From Bacteroidales bacterium (GTDB lineage: Bacteria > Bacteroidota > Bacteroidia > Bacteroidales > VadinHA17): a stretch of 58,416 nt of DNA. Position 1 is the first letter of the stretch. Each line of letters begins with the position of its first letter. Of this stretch, positions 7,927 to 19,400 are shown one piece after another. The stretch lies in the NCBI GenBank assembly GCA_009877105.1, contig WXFD01000039.1:1-58416 (forward strand), in the 5' to 3' direction. The notes under the pieces were generated by a model. That model was not told the DNA's origin and ran no database searches. It saw only the letters and a program-made list of their open reading frames with translations. Made by a program: the position numbers and the translations under genes.

Positions 7927-8574
7927 GTTTTAAGATGATGGTAAATATAATGGCGTCGATAATGGTTAACAATACGCAGATGCCCATTAGATGGGAATGT
8001 GAACACATTCTGCGGGCCGCTTGTCATTCAGTTCAGGACGCTGGCAGAAAGTATCCGGATGCTTGTACCGGAATGCCGGCCGTTGGTCAAAATCAGGTTA
8101 AAATTTACCAGTTTTTCCGCGAAAGGAGGCAAGGCCGGATAAAAGATTAATTAAGTATTTGTTGCTGAGCAAGATAGTGATGAATAACTTTAATCCGGAG
8201 AAAAGAATATATTTTGACAAACAGATGATTTTTTTCGATTAAAAATCCTGTCTTTCCTGTTTTTAATACGTTTTCTCAGGATTATTTCCGTCCCTGAACG
8301 TCAGAAATTAGATTAATCACCCTCGTGCCGGTTGGTTATGCTTCCTGCCGGTCTGTTTTTTCCCCCTGGCGATTGAGGGGAAAAAGCACAGTATCCATGA
8401 CTGCAGGTTATAAAATGATGCGGTACTATAAAAATGCACCCGGGGGAATTATTTCAGGATTTGGAGGTGTATGGGTTTCACGGCAGGTTTCGTATGCCAG
8501 CGGATGAAAGGATATTAATCTGACCCTGACTGCCAGTGCCGGGAAATATTCTGCCATGCCGGGGCGACGGTAAT
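7927..8574. other. Intergenic region with one palindrome
   Basis: 648 bases without a convincing gene; the open frames present have poor composition. The one clear structure is a 9-bp inverted repeat, TTTTTCCCC at 8357-8365 and GGGGAAAAA at 8377-8385, with an 11-base loop. It would act as a weak terminator-like hairpin on either strand, possibly for the minus-strand gene ending at 8575. No riboswitch consensus was recognised. Confidence 0.45.
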
Positions 8575-9135
8575 TCAGCCGGCCATTCTGTCCTTTGCTT
8601 CAATGAACCATAAAAGTTCCTTCAGGAAAGCAATGCCTCTTTTATCAGTTTTATGCTTGTCGGCCGGAATCCCGTTCTCATCGAATGATTTATCAATGTT
8701 CGGAAGTCGCATGACTGAAGGAACAATTATTGCACCCAGCTTTGAAAGGCTGAACTGAAGTGAAATAATTGCCTGTGTCCCTGCAAACATGCCGTCAGAA
8801 ACAGTTGCAAAGGCAACAGGCTTCTTGTTCCATTCCTCAACCAGGAGGTCGACAGCGTTTTTCAGACTGGCAGGAGATCCACCGTTATATTCGGGAGAAA
8901 CAATTACAATTCCGTCAGCTGTACGGATTCTTTCGGCGAAATCAACGGCTTCCTTCAGTGGAGGATCCTGATATTTCAGCCGTTCATTGAACAACGGAAA
9001 GTTGTACCGGAGAAGATCCAGTATCTCAACTGAGGCTAAGCCATTTTCCCTGATCAGATTTTTCAGGTAAAGCGCTATCCTGTGGCTGTTCCTGCCTGTT
9101 CTGACACTTGGTGAGATAATTGCAATATTCTTCAT
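8575..9135 (-). CDS. NAD(P)H-dependent FMN reductase
   Basis: A 186-residue flavodoxin-fold reductase of the FMN_red family. It starts MKNIAIISPSVRTGRNSHRIA (phosphate-binding loop with S-x-R-x-x-R/N-S), and the flavin-ring motif SPEYNGGSPASLKNAVD lies at about 78-95. Length matches the family (170-200). It reduces FMN, quinones or azo compounds with NAD(P)H in the cytoplasm. The start is 24 bases after the stop of the usher-like gene on the same strand, so it may be transcribed as the tail of the pilus operon, but nothing links its function to pili. Confidence 0.9.
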   Translation of the reverse strand: MKNIAIISPSVRTGRNSHRIALYLKNLIRENGLASVEILDLLRYNFPLFNERLKYQDPPLKEAVDFAERIRTADGIVIVSPEYNGGSPASLKNAVDLLVEEWNKKPVAFATVSDGMFAGTQAIISLQFSLSKLGAIIVPSVMRLPNIDKSFDENGIPADKHKTDKRGIAFLKELLWFIEAKDRMAG

Positions 9136-9159
9136 TGTGAATTAATTAACAGAGAGGTC

Positions 9160-12100
9160 TTATTTCTGACGCCGGTAATTCTCAATCAGGGTGATCCCCG
9201 GATAACCCATGCCCGCAAGTTCGGGATAATACTGATAGGTTTCTTCACGGGTATAGAACCCGGTTACCAGAACGTGGTAGTAGTCCCATTGCTTCACGAT
9301 TTCTACCGTCACATCAATTCGTGATTCAATTCGTTTCTTTGCCCTTAATGCCTGTGATTCCTTGTGGAAGATTGCCACCTGCAGCGCAATTGTAGCCGAA
9401 CCGTCAGGCAAAGCTTTCTCGATGGGAATGAGACTTTCAGCGATTCCCGGGCTCACCCTTACAGACTGATATGGCCTGACCGGGGCCTTCATAACAATTA
9501 CGGGCTCCCTTTCAGCAACAGGTTCGGCCGGTATTGCCCCCTTAAGTACTGGCTTGCTCCATTCATTCCTGAATTCAAATTTTCCTATCTCCGGAATATA
9601 ATCCTCCATTGCATCGAGGATAGTGCGGTCAAGGATAGGCTGATCAGGGGTCTTCAGCCGGTACTGCTCAGCCCTGAATCCGGCAATATCTCGCCCGGCA
9701 GACGGAGGAGTAAGTATTTTACCGGGTGCGGGTACCTGTGTCCGCAGCCGGAAGGCATCAAGCTGCATCTGTGCTATTTCAGCTTCAGAGAGCGGTGTCT
9801 CCCTTATAACTGCCAATGAATCAGTTTTCTGTACAAGTACGATCTGCTGCTGGCGGGCTAGGAGCCTGATTATCCAGAGCTCCCTGAATCCAAGCTTGTT
9901 GAGCTTTCCGATTATCTCATCAACTTCCTCCCTGGTCTTGAGATCAAGGACCCTCACCCTGAAGTAATCACCTGCAACGGTGATCTGAACTTCCTTGCCC
10001 AGCTCTCTTTCAAGCATATCCTTGAATCCTTCAGCGTATGACCTGCTCCGGAAGGCGCCTATCTGGATGGCCCAGCTGTCCTCGGTAATTGTGTAGACCT
10101 CCTCCGTCATTTCATGAATGGTCATGTATGTGGTGTCTTTTGCTGCCGGTGGCTTTTCAGGTATTTCCACCGGCCTGACAGCTTCTTCGGGGGTTACCGG
10201 AGGCTGCACTTTTTCCGGTGTGACCTCTTCTTCAGCCGTTATCCGGCCAGTATCGGTATATCTGACTGTAAAATCAAGACCTTCAACAATGTCACCGTCA
10301 AGAGTAGGGGATATTTCAAATGACAGGATCCCGGGTTCTGATTTCATTCCAAGTGCTGCCAGCTGTACGGTGTCAGGCTGTGCGAAATATTTCCCGGGGG
10401 TGAGCCCGAAATAACTGAAATAACCGTCAGCTTCTGTTAATGTCCTGCCGACAGGCCTGAACTTGCTGTCGCTGAAGCTGACAATTATCCGGCCGATACC
10501 TCTCTTGATACCTGCTTCTTCGAGGCTCACGCTTCCGACTGCTTCACCTGCAATTGCCACCGGTATCTCAACAAGCTTCATGATGTTCGGATCAACCGCA
10601 ATGCTAAATGACTTTTTCGGAACCTGCCAGGCTATATTATCAAAACTGGTGCTTTCAATTTCGATGTAGCAGTATGTATAGGGCTCAAGACCCACAATGC
10701 GGATTGTTGTGTCTCGCTCACTCTTTATTATCCTGCCGCTGTTGGTACGTATATTGAGTCCGTAGGCCCTGGGTTCACCTTTATCCCTGATTCCGTTCGA
10801 ATTCAGATCGATGAAAGGCACTATCGAAATTCCGCCCCTGCCCACGTTTGTCCTGTTGTCGGTTCCAAGATATCTGGTCTTTCCGTCATTTATAAGGCTG
10901 CCCCTGGCATATTGAACAAAGCTCGTAGAATTGTTTGACCGCCTTACTGATGCTCCGGCCTGGGCAAACGCAAAATCGTAACGGAATCCTGCCTCCGCCT
11001 GCCTGAAATTATTCCGGAAATTATGTTCATACGACAGGGTGAGATAAGCATTCCTCAGCAGATGCTTTTCTATCCTTGCCCTTGCGGAGTAGAACCGGTT
11101 CTCGGTATATCCGTATTGTACCTGCGGCATCATTATGAATCCGCCCGGCAGCCTGAACGACATCGACAGATTGCTGTAAAAGAATGGCTTTGTCTCCTTT
11201 AGCAGCATTGCATAGGTTGAGAGATTGGTATTGATGCCGAACAGCGAACCAGATATCATCCATTCACCTGTGGTATAATTCGTGGCGGGAAGAACAATCT
11301 GGTAAAGCGAGATCCGCTGGTACGTGTTCATTTTCCCCAGTCTTAGGGGAATTGACAATGTTGCCTTTCTCTCCTCCCTGTAGTTATAGAAAATGGCCTT
11401 TTGTTCCTTGTCGTACCATGTGTAGTTCAGGTCAAGCTGCATGTTTGAAGGAAGCCTGTAGCTGAGCGTTCCCCTGCTCCTGACACCATGAGTGTATTCT
11501 CCTGAAAGCAGCAGGTTGTTGCTGAGCCTGAATGATGCCGTGAGAAAAGGCATAACCGGCCGGTCGGAAAGCGAAGAAAGATATTCTGCACCTGCCCCCA
11601 GCGTTATGCTCCTGGTAAGACCGTAACTAACAATGCCCCGTGAAAAAATGCTGTGTAGCGTGTCTTCGACCATCCCGGCGCTCACGGTATATTCAAGCGT
11701 GTTTGCGGGAAGGAAATTATACGGTATCACAATGTTCTGTTCCCGTGTCCTTTCTTCACCCCATGGACCGTAAAACTTCAGCCTGACCATCGAATTCCCG
11801 TATACCAGCGGCACCTCGAAGGTGAAAAATCCCGAAGCATCCGCTTTCACGTAATTGACAAGAACATTGTTTACATAGAGCTCTACGATCCAGCCGGGCT
11901 CGGTCCTGTCACTTAAAAGATAAGTGCCAAATGACCTCCTGTAGGTAGTCGGTGTATTTGTAAGCTGAACACCCACCACCGGGTTGAAAAGAGACGATAT
12001 TGCATTGGCTGCTATCTTCCCTGCTATTATCTGGCGCAAGGGTGCAAAATCGTTGTTAACGTAGCGCCACCTGTAATATTGCTGCTTTTCTGAGAAGGGT

Positions 12101-12852
12101 TCGGCAGTGTTGTAATATAGGCTGGCAGTTGCCTCACCCCCTGCAATCATTGCTCCGAGGTCCAGGTTTAACCGGGCATCGGAACGGCCGTTTACTTCCT
12201 GGGTAGCAAGGGCCGACCAGTCGGCCATGCCGAACCGGAAGGCAGGATAGCTGCGGCCGATTACCGTGTCAGCAATCATATCTCCCTGCAAACGGGTCAG
12301 GTTCCTCCGCATCTCCTCGAGCCGCATTTCCCTGATAAGCGGCAGCTCAAGCCTGCTGCTCAGGGTTACCGATAAACTCCTGAAATTAAAATTACAGTCC
12401 AGGCCGAATATCTTTCCAAACCATGGCGACTTGAGATACAGATCTGATTCCGTACGTATCAGATCGCCCCGTCCCGGCCTGTAAACCGTTCCCTGGTATT
12501 TTAGTTCGCCTGCATCCCTGGAAATCAGGTATTCGGCTTCAGGATTCACGAAAAAACCTTTGATGGATTCAAACCCCGGAGATGCTTCATTCTTTATTTT
12601 CAGGATATCGAAAAGGTTCGTGACAGGGAGATAAAGCTCTTCATTCTTTATCAGGGCGTCTATTTCCCATCCGCCAAGACGAGGGATCTCGAGAAAAACC
12701 CCAATCTCATCGTATTCCGGAAGATCCTGGCCACGTACCTGCAAAGTTGCTGAAAGGAGCAGTGAAAATGAAATCAGGATTAGAAATCGCCCGACAGCCG
12801 GATGCATACATCCTGATAACCTGGAAACGGAGTATGCTTTAAAGGCCGTCAT
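9160..12852 (-). CDS. Usher-like outer-membrane protein with two SPOR domains
   Basis: A 1230-residue protein with a signal peptide (to about residue 41). Residues 48-150 resemble an usher N-terminal domain (IDALIKNEELYLPVTNLFDIL). Next comes a large beta-barrel with a plug-like insert around 305-365, read from PGWIVELYVNNVLVNYVKAD and VPLVYGNSMVRLKFYGPWGEE, typical of chaperone-usher ushers. Periplasmic C-terminal beta domains follow (FIDLNSNGIRDKGE). After a Pro/Glu-rich linker there are two SPOR domains, at about 927-1003 (WAIQIGAFRSRSYAEGF) and 1154-1230 (LQVAIFHKESQALRAKKRI). Classical ushers are about 800-900 residues and lack SPOR, which binds denuded peptidoglycan glycan. Last gene of the pilin-chaperone-adhesin operon, 34 bases after the third DUF4402 gene. 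I infer subunit export with cell-wall anchoring. Confidence 0.82.
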   Translation of the reverse strand: MTAFKAYSVSRLSGCMHPAVGRFLILISFSLLLSATLQVRGQDLPEYDEIGVFLEIPRLGGWEIDALIKNEELYLPVTNLFDILKIKNEASPGFESIKGFFVNPEAEYLISRDAGELKYQGTVYRPGRGDLIRTESDLYLKSPWFGKIFGLDCNFNFRSLSVTLSSRLELPLIREMRLEEMRRNLTRLQGDMIADTVIGRSYPAFRFGMADWSALATQEVNGRSDARLNLDLGAMIAGGEATASLYYNTAEPFSEKQQYYRWRYVNNDFAPLRQIIAGKIAANAISSLFNPVVGVQLTNTPTTYRRSFGTYLLSDRTEPGWIVELYVNNVLVNYVKADASGFFTFEVPLVYGNSMVRLKFYGPWGEERTREQNIVIPYNFLPANTLEYTVSAGMVEDTLHSIFSRGIVSYGLTRSITLGAGAEYLSSLSDRPVMPFLTASFRLSNNLLLSGEYTHGVRSRGTLSYRLPSNMQLDLNYTWYDKEQKAIFYNYREERKATLSIPLRLGKMNTYQRISLYQIVLPATNYTTGEWMISGSLFGINTNLSTYAMLLKETKPFFYSNLSMSFRLPGGFIMMPQVQYGYTENRFYSARARIEKHLLRNAYLTLSYEHNFRNNFRQAEAGFRYDFAFAQAGASVRRSNNSTSFVQYARGSLINDGKTRYLGTDNRTNVGRGGISIVPFIDLNSNGIRDKGEPRAYGLNIRTNSGRIIKSERDTTIRIVGLEPYTYCYIEIESTSFDNIAWQVPKKSFSIAVDPNIMKLVEIPVAIAGEAVGSVSLEEAGIKRGIGRIIVSFSDSKFRPVGRTLTEADGYFSYFGLTPGKYFAQPDTVQLAALGMKSEPGILSFEISPTLDGDIVEGLDFTVRYTDTGRITAEEEVTPEKVQPPVTPEEAVRPVEIPEKPPAAKDTTYMTIHEMTEEVYTITEDSWAIQIGAFRSRSYAEGFKDMLERELGKEVQITVAGDYFRVRVLDLKTREEVDEIIGKLNKLGFRELWIIRLLARQQQIVLVQKTDSLAVIRETPLSEAEIAQMQLDAFRLRTQVPAPGKILTPPSAGRDIAGFRAEQYRLKTPDQPILDRTILDAMEDYIPEIGKFEFRNEWSKPVLKGAIPAEPVAEREPVIVMKAPVRPYQSVRVSPGIAESLIPIEKALPDGSATIALQVAIFHKESQALRAKKRIESRIDVTVEIVKQWDYYHVLVTGFYTREETYQYYPELAGMGYPGITLIENYRRQK

Positions 12853-12886
12853 TTATAATTTCATTTTATTATCCCGGTACTTGAAT

Positions 12887-13408
12887 TTATTCTCTTACCA
12901 ATGTAATCTCAAAGGTGCCTGAGTAGCTTCCCGGCGGATTTGCCGCGGTATTTCCCACATTAAGTATTCCCCCCACATTAAGGTATATGGGAACGGAATA
13001 AGGTACGTTTGACACAAAAGGCGAAGCCGGAAATGAGTTCCCTACAGTAAGCTGCATCGAACCGGAAGGGGTTCCGAAAAGCGATACCGGAGGACCATTC
13101 AGAATGGCAATGACTGTTCCCGGCTGTGCATGAACCTCAAACCTGGATGCAGTAACGGGATATCCCAGACCAAGCAGGACAACATCGCCTGAAGACAAGC
13201 GGGAGTTGTCGGGCAAAATGGTTACAGTGCCTCCTGTAGCCCCGTGATAGAAAGCACCGAAACTGAGGAACTGGGCCGTCGGAGTAATCCTTATCGGACG
13301 AGGCGGAGGTTCCTGGGCTGCTACATTCAGCAGTGTGGCAGACAGAAAAAGCCCTGCAGATAGGATCAGCAGCTTCAGTACTTTTATATGTCCCTGGGTC
13401 CTTGTCAT
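12887..13408 (-). CDS. DUF4402 pilin-like subunit 3
   Basis: A 173-residue exported protein with signal peptide about 1-32 (LNVAAQ). The mature part has the DUF4402 pattern: I-T-P-T-A-Q-F-L-S-F-G-A-F near the start, GGTVTILPDNSR, then a C-terminal strand series ending GGILNVGNTAANPPGSYSG and FEITLVRE. DUF4402 proteins occur with chaperone and usher genes in Proteobacteria and are thought to be pilin-like subunits. This copy is more diverged than the two at the operon head. Its position between adhesin and usher suggests an adaptor or base subunit. Its ATG overlaps the adhesin stop by 4 bases (ATGA). Confidence 0.82.
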   Translation of the reverse strand: MTRTQGHIKVLKLLILSAGLFLSATLLNVAAQEPPPRPIRITPTAQFLSFGAFYHGATGGTVTILPDNSRLSSGDVVLLGLGYPVTASRFEVHAQPGTVIAILNGPPVSLFGTPSGSMQLTVGNSFPASPFVSNVPYSVPIYLNVGGILNVGNTAANPPGSYSGTFEITLVRE

Positions 13409-16400
13409 TGGTTGTTTATGATTAGTTTCCTTGAACTCCTGAATTTATCCGAAGCATAAGTGGCAATATAGATTCCGTCTTTTAATCCGGGATGGAATTC
13501 ATTGTAACCTGTGGCAGTGATCTTTTCAACAAAAAGTAACTGCCCGGCCAGGTTGAATAGCTTCAAATAGCCTGTTCCGGCTTTCTCAAGGTCAATGTAC
13601 GATTTTACAATCCCGTGAGAACTGTATACCGTGAAGATGACATCATTGTTTACTTCAGGAATTCCCGTTGCTGCAGGTGTCATTTCAAGGGTGAAGCGAT
13701 TATTGCATTCACCGGCTTCAAGGAATACCCGGTAACCTTCTCCCCGGGTCAGATCATGTTCCGTCCCGGCCTTGTGATCAGTCAGGACAATCTTCCATCC
13801 CGACAGACTTTCGTCTGCATAGGCTAGCATGAATACAGCATAACCATCAGTCGAGGTCTTTATGCCAAGCGGAATGCTGTAAATACTGTCATATGAAACA
13901 GGCAGGGCATTTATTGACAGCTTCCTTGAATCGGCAGAGAAGCTGTAAAGGCTGGGGGTGTAATAATCGGTGTTCATCAGTTTCAGGGCATCCAGCTCGC
14001 TGTCGAAACCCCGGCTGGCTTTTTCACTGAAGTAGATTACCATGGGGTCGGAAAGGTCCGAATCATCACCCAGTGAGGCCGTGAGGCGAAGAAGCGATCC
14101 GGACTGAACCTCTCCCGATTTTGCAAAGTTCGGACTGAGACTGGTCACCCTTGCATTGTTGTTCACTGAAAGGGTCGCAGTAACCGGCCAGGGGGGACCG
14201 TTGGCTACATGTACGAAGAACCCCTGCATCGATGGAATTATATTTGAAACGAAGCCATCGCTTGATACCCCGTTCACCCAGGTGCTATAAGTCCCTTCAT
14301 ATGGATCTGTTGAGCTTGCCCTGAAAAAGTACAGGGAGTTGTCAAGGTTGGTTTTTATCCAGCCTGATGGCTCCGACCAGTTTACCGGCGACGGGTAGGG
14401 ATTGCCCACAAGGTTGAATCCGGTGGTATACGGCTGGTTATGATTATACAGGGTGACCGAAAGATTCCCGTTGTTAACCACACCGCTTATGTCAATTGTT
14501 TTTGCAGCAGCCTGATCGCCGAAATTAACCGAATAACCCGAAAGGGGACTCAGGATGCCTGAAGGAGTTTCATATTCAACCCATCCCGAAGCCGGCTGCC
14601 CGTGAACAATATTGTTTTCATCGTACCTGTAAACGGTGGCGAACCAGGGATCAATGGTCCTGTCATCATCCAGTTCGGCAACAGTGGCTGCCAGGAATGG
14701 AGAGCTGATGTATTTGTACCCGTATGCCGGGGAAAGGTATCGCTGCATCGTCACGTTTCCGGTTACCTGGCCAGCTCCGGACCCGTCGATAAGGGCTGTT
14801 CCGGTATTTGTTGAAACAAGTGTAAGGAAGCCATCTGAAGCCAGGCTGCCCGCAGTCACCTTAACAATTCCGGTAACATTGAGGGCCCCGGCAATTGTTA
14901 CCCCTGACGCATTGTTTACATTCAGGTTTTGTACGGTGTTGCCTGAAAAAATGCCGGCTCCGATTGTCTGTGGCGCCGTTCCGGCAAGTTCAACGGTTCC
15001 GGCGGAGGCATCAAAGGTCCCATTGTTTGTAATTGTACCGGAAACTTGGAGGGTTCCTCCTGTTATCACCAGCGAAGATCCGGCCTCTATTGTTAAATTA
15101 TTAACAGTCCCAGAAATACCCGTGTTCAGTACAGGCTTGCGGGTAACATTGGGTATAACCACATGCGTCGCAGGATAGGGAACATACCCGCACGACCAGT
15201 TGCCGGGAGTATTCCAGTCAGTACTTGCGGCCCCGCTCCACGTGAGACCCGAAATTGTAACGGAAGCGGTGGCGGTCAGTGTACCGCACACGGCTGTAGA
15301 TACTGTATTGGTGACAATGAAGGTTCCGGAAGAACTGGCAGATAGATCTATCTGTCCGGTAGAGGTATTTAGAAAGACAAGCCCGGAGCTGGATGAAAAC
15401 GTTCCTGCCATACTGCCCTGATCCAGAATCGGCAGCGGATCCGGATCATTCTGGCAGAATGGACTGCCGTTGTATCTGAAGCCGGCCGAAGGGATTGAAA
15501 TATCGATGCTTCGTGGCTGGCTGGTGCCGCAGTTATTGGTTGCTGTGACACTAAGGGTGCCACCGGTGGCAGCGGGTCCGAAATCAATGCTTACCGCGTT
15601 CCCCGTTCCGTGGATAGTATGACCCGTCCCGGTGTATGACCAGGTGTAAATAATCCCGGCAACTGCAGGTACTGAATAGATATTACCTGTCGATCCCTGG
15701 CAGACAACAGGCGGTGCAGATGTAAAATCAGCGGGTGTTGATGCGACAACCGGGAAGGAAATTACTACATCATCAGATGATCTGCATGGACCATTGCTTA
15801 TGGTCCATCTCAGGGTGTAAGCGTTCCCGAGGACACCGTTAAAAACAGTATTGTATTGCGAACTGTTCACAAATGAACCGCCGGTGCCGTTGACAATAGT
15901 CCATAATCCCGCATAGGGAGTGGGATTGTTACCTGCCAGAGTAGCGGATGACAGGCCGCAGAGCGACTGATCAGGTCCAGCCATGGATGCAGGCGGAGTG
16001 GCATATACGGTTACGGTCTGGGCATCAACCACTCCCGTTCCCAAACCATTATTGAACCTGAAACTGGTCAGTTTATAAATTCCCGGGGAAGGAGTGGGAA
16101 GCGTGAAGGGTAAAGCTGTGACTGTTACCGGTGTCTGTGGTGTGCCGTTGATTGTGTATCCGATTGTATAATTGAGATTTATCGGATTGAAAGAGGTAAA
16201 TACAAGAGGAATCCCGGAGCTTCCGCAAATATATCCGCTGACCCCAAATGCTGCCCGTGCCAGGGTGCCCGATAAACAGGCCGAAGTGAAACTGGCCTCC
16301 GTGGCAGAGATTGTTACAGTGAACCTTGTCTCAACAGTACCGTTATTCACCGTTCCCGCGGCAACAGAAGTAATTTGTGTCCAACGACCCGAGACATATT

Positions 16401-19400
16401 GGGCAACCCTCATATCTGCCAGGCCATTGGCTGCCATGAGAGGTGTCAGATCGCTCTGGGGATCCCATGCTATCCTTATTTTTGCAGAGGTTGAACTTGT
16501 TGACTTAACGGTCCAGTACTCGCCTGTGTTGGTTACTTTCAGTGGTGCCTGTACTGATGTGGCTGTAGGGTTCGGGGTGAAAAACTCAACGGTGAACGGC
16601 ATTGTCGAGAATGCTGATGATGTGACTACGAAAGAGTGTCCCTTTATAGCTCCCTTGCCAAGAGGAAAACTGAACTCCTCACCCCGGGCAATATATTTCG
16701 TGAGAGGTCCGCTGATGTAGGAATTCGCGCTTCCTCCTCCCGGTGTAACAGCTGACGGTGAGGTGTTCAGTAATGTAAGGCTCGCTGCCGGCCCCGTCGT
16801 GATTACACCGTTTGTCAGAAGGAGTTCATTGCCGACTTCCACTGCGCCTCCGGTATTAATGATAAGGCCGGCCGGGTTGCTGATCTCGAAGTTATAAAAT
16901 TTGTTTGTCCCGGTGAAATTGCCGGTGGCGCCGCCAATGCTCTGAACAGAAGTTCCGGAAAAGATCACTGTTGCCGACGGGGATGGTCCCGAACCACTTC
17001 TGAAGGCTCCTGTATTGTACCGCTCCATTGTACCCATGATATAAAGGCTCCGGTTGTTCACGGAGTTGTCAAGTGTCGGACCGTCAATCACCATCCGCCT
17101 GCAGACAGTGAGATCCTTGTTCGGAAGGACCCTGGTTCCTGTTCCGCTGAACCGTACATTGGGAAGACTGCTGAAAAGTGTTGCTATGATATTGTACGAA
17201 CCCGATCCTCCGTATTCAACTGTTCCGGTGCCAGCGCAATCGGTAAAAGAGGAATAGTTGCCTCCCGGTAAATTACCGCTTTCCAGGTAAAGTGTACCGT
17301 TACCGCTTACATATCCCAGGTTATGACCGAAAGTCGGGCTTAGTATTCTGAGCCTGTTATTGATTGTGGTTGAGAATACATATATCCTGTTTGTATTTAC
17401 CGTAACCGTGTGATTTATAATAACCAATGCGCCGACTGGCCCGCCGGGCGGACAGGGGGGAGAAGCACCCAGGGGTGTCCAGATCACTGCATTTGACCAT
17501 AAACCATCGCTATTACTCTGGTAAGTAGGCACCTCTCCCGGTATTGCATCGGCATCCCCTGCGGTGTAGTCACCGTTCAGGTTGTCGGCGGAATTGAAAC
17601 TATAGCTTATCAGATTGCCAGCTTCGTCCACATTATCCGTTGATGGCCCGGGCAGAGCCTCATGCCAGATATTGGAAGGAAGCTCAAGCCTCGCAGCTAC
17701 ATAACTGCTCTCGGATCCATAAACATCATTTTCATCATAAGAGAGCTGCACCACCGCATCAATTCCGGTAATGCCCGAATTCTCGATCTGCCAGTAATAT
17801 TTTAATGCGTTAAGGGGATCGGTGACGCTTGGATGAGTACTGTTCACCGTGTTAACCCTGATAAAGCCCACTGAGGAACTTGCTGTAATTGAAAAATTTG
17901 CCGGAGTATACTTGTCCGAAACCCCCATGGGAAAAACAAAGTTCTGCGGACCCGCATTAAAGAATTTCTTAACACCCGGGCTGCTGACGACTCCATCCGG
18001 CATGATCATTTTATGATCACTGAAGGGAGCACCCGATATTATACTGTTCTGACTCAGGGTAAGAAGATACATGTTGATATCCAGAACTCCGTTGGACAAT
18101 ACAAGATTGTTCCTCAGGTTGATGTCGCTGTATAACCTTGCACCTTCCGTGTTGTTGATATCAAGGAGCCCGAACAGTCCCGTGCCGGAAATCTGCTGCC
18201 GGGTTGTGCCGGCAAGAGTAATCCCGCCGGAACTGTTGTTGTCGGTGTAGGAACCGTTATTTACAAGATTTCCAATCACCGTAACCCTGTTTGAACCAAG
18301 GACCAAATCGCCGTTGCTTATCCTCAGATTTCTTCCAACCGTGAAACTGTTGCTGACCGTAAGGGTTGTGAGTGACAGTACATCAAGATCGTGAAAATCT
18401 GATGTTGAACTTCCCGTTATAAACTGGGCCCCCCCATTAAATGTAGTCAGATTCGTGCCGTAATTATATGTTCCGTTGTTGTTCAGATCACCCTTCAGGG
18501 ATATATTCAGGTCGTTTGAATTGAATATACTGTAACTGTTTGTAAGAGTTAGAGAACCATTCAATGACAGCGAACTTACCATAAGAGCCAGGGTAGCAGC
18601 CCTTCTGGTCGGTGCTGTTTTCCCGGTGATTGTCAGATTGTTCAGAGGAATATTAGCATCAAGGCTGTAGGACTGGGGCGCATCGATCACGGGTCCTGAA
18701 GATGGTACCTGGGTAAATATAATTGTACCTCCTGTCACTGACGATGAGGAGGGCCTTAAATAAAGATCACCAAAGGTCGTCCCTCCTCCTCTTACAATGG
18801 TAAGAATACCCCCTGTCATTGTGAATGAGCTGCCTTCATTTAAAACTTCAAGTTTGGCTTTTGTAAGATTTGTAGTCGTTGGATTGTTTCCGAATATATA
18901 AACATTGCCTCCTGTTTGTGAATAGTTTAAAATACCATTGGTTGAGGCGAGAGGCCTCCTGATCTGGCCATTCACATAGAGGTTGCCCGCCTGGATGTCA
19001 AGCTGCGAAGCACCGCTCCCCGAATATTCAATGTCTGCATTATTGGTACTGTTCCCTGCTGGACCAATGTAAACGTTACCGTCGCCACCGGTAATGGCAA
19101 GCCGGCCGTCAAGGAAAAGCGTCCGGTTAATCGCGTTATTGTTCGCTATATACACGTTTGAAGGAGTATTTATAACCAGGCCCGAGGTTGCCGGGATAGT
19201 AAAATCAGTGCCCTGCGATATCGTGAGATTGCCGACCCTGTTGTAGATCAGTGTGCCGTTCAGTAAGTTAAGCCAGTTATTGGCTGGTGTGTTCAGGGTT
19301 CCTGCTATATTGATGGTAAGTGTTGTTTCCTGTGAACTACCTTTATTTACCGTTACTGAACCGAAAGTTGTCGAAGGCATTCCCGTGGTGTTTGTCACCG

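Noticed and set aside
8325..8507. A small plus-strand gene or cobalamin riboswitch in the gap before the FMN reductase
   Set aside because: The frame has poor composition, and the conserved riboswitch boxes, including GCCACTG, are absent.
14636..15178. Long open frames antisense to the adhesin gene (also 16172-16720 and 22498-23130)
   Set aside because: They mirror the Gly/Asn/Thr-rich repeat codons of the adhesin, giving Val/Pro/Ala-rich translations with no domains or signals.
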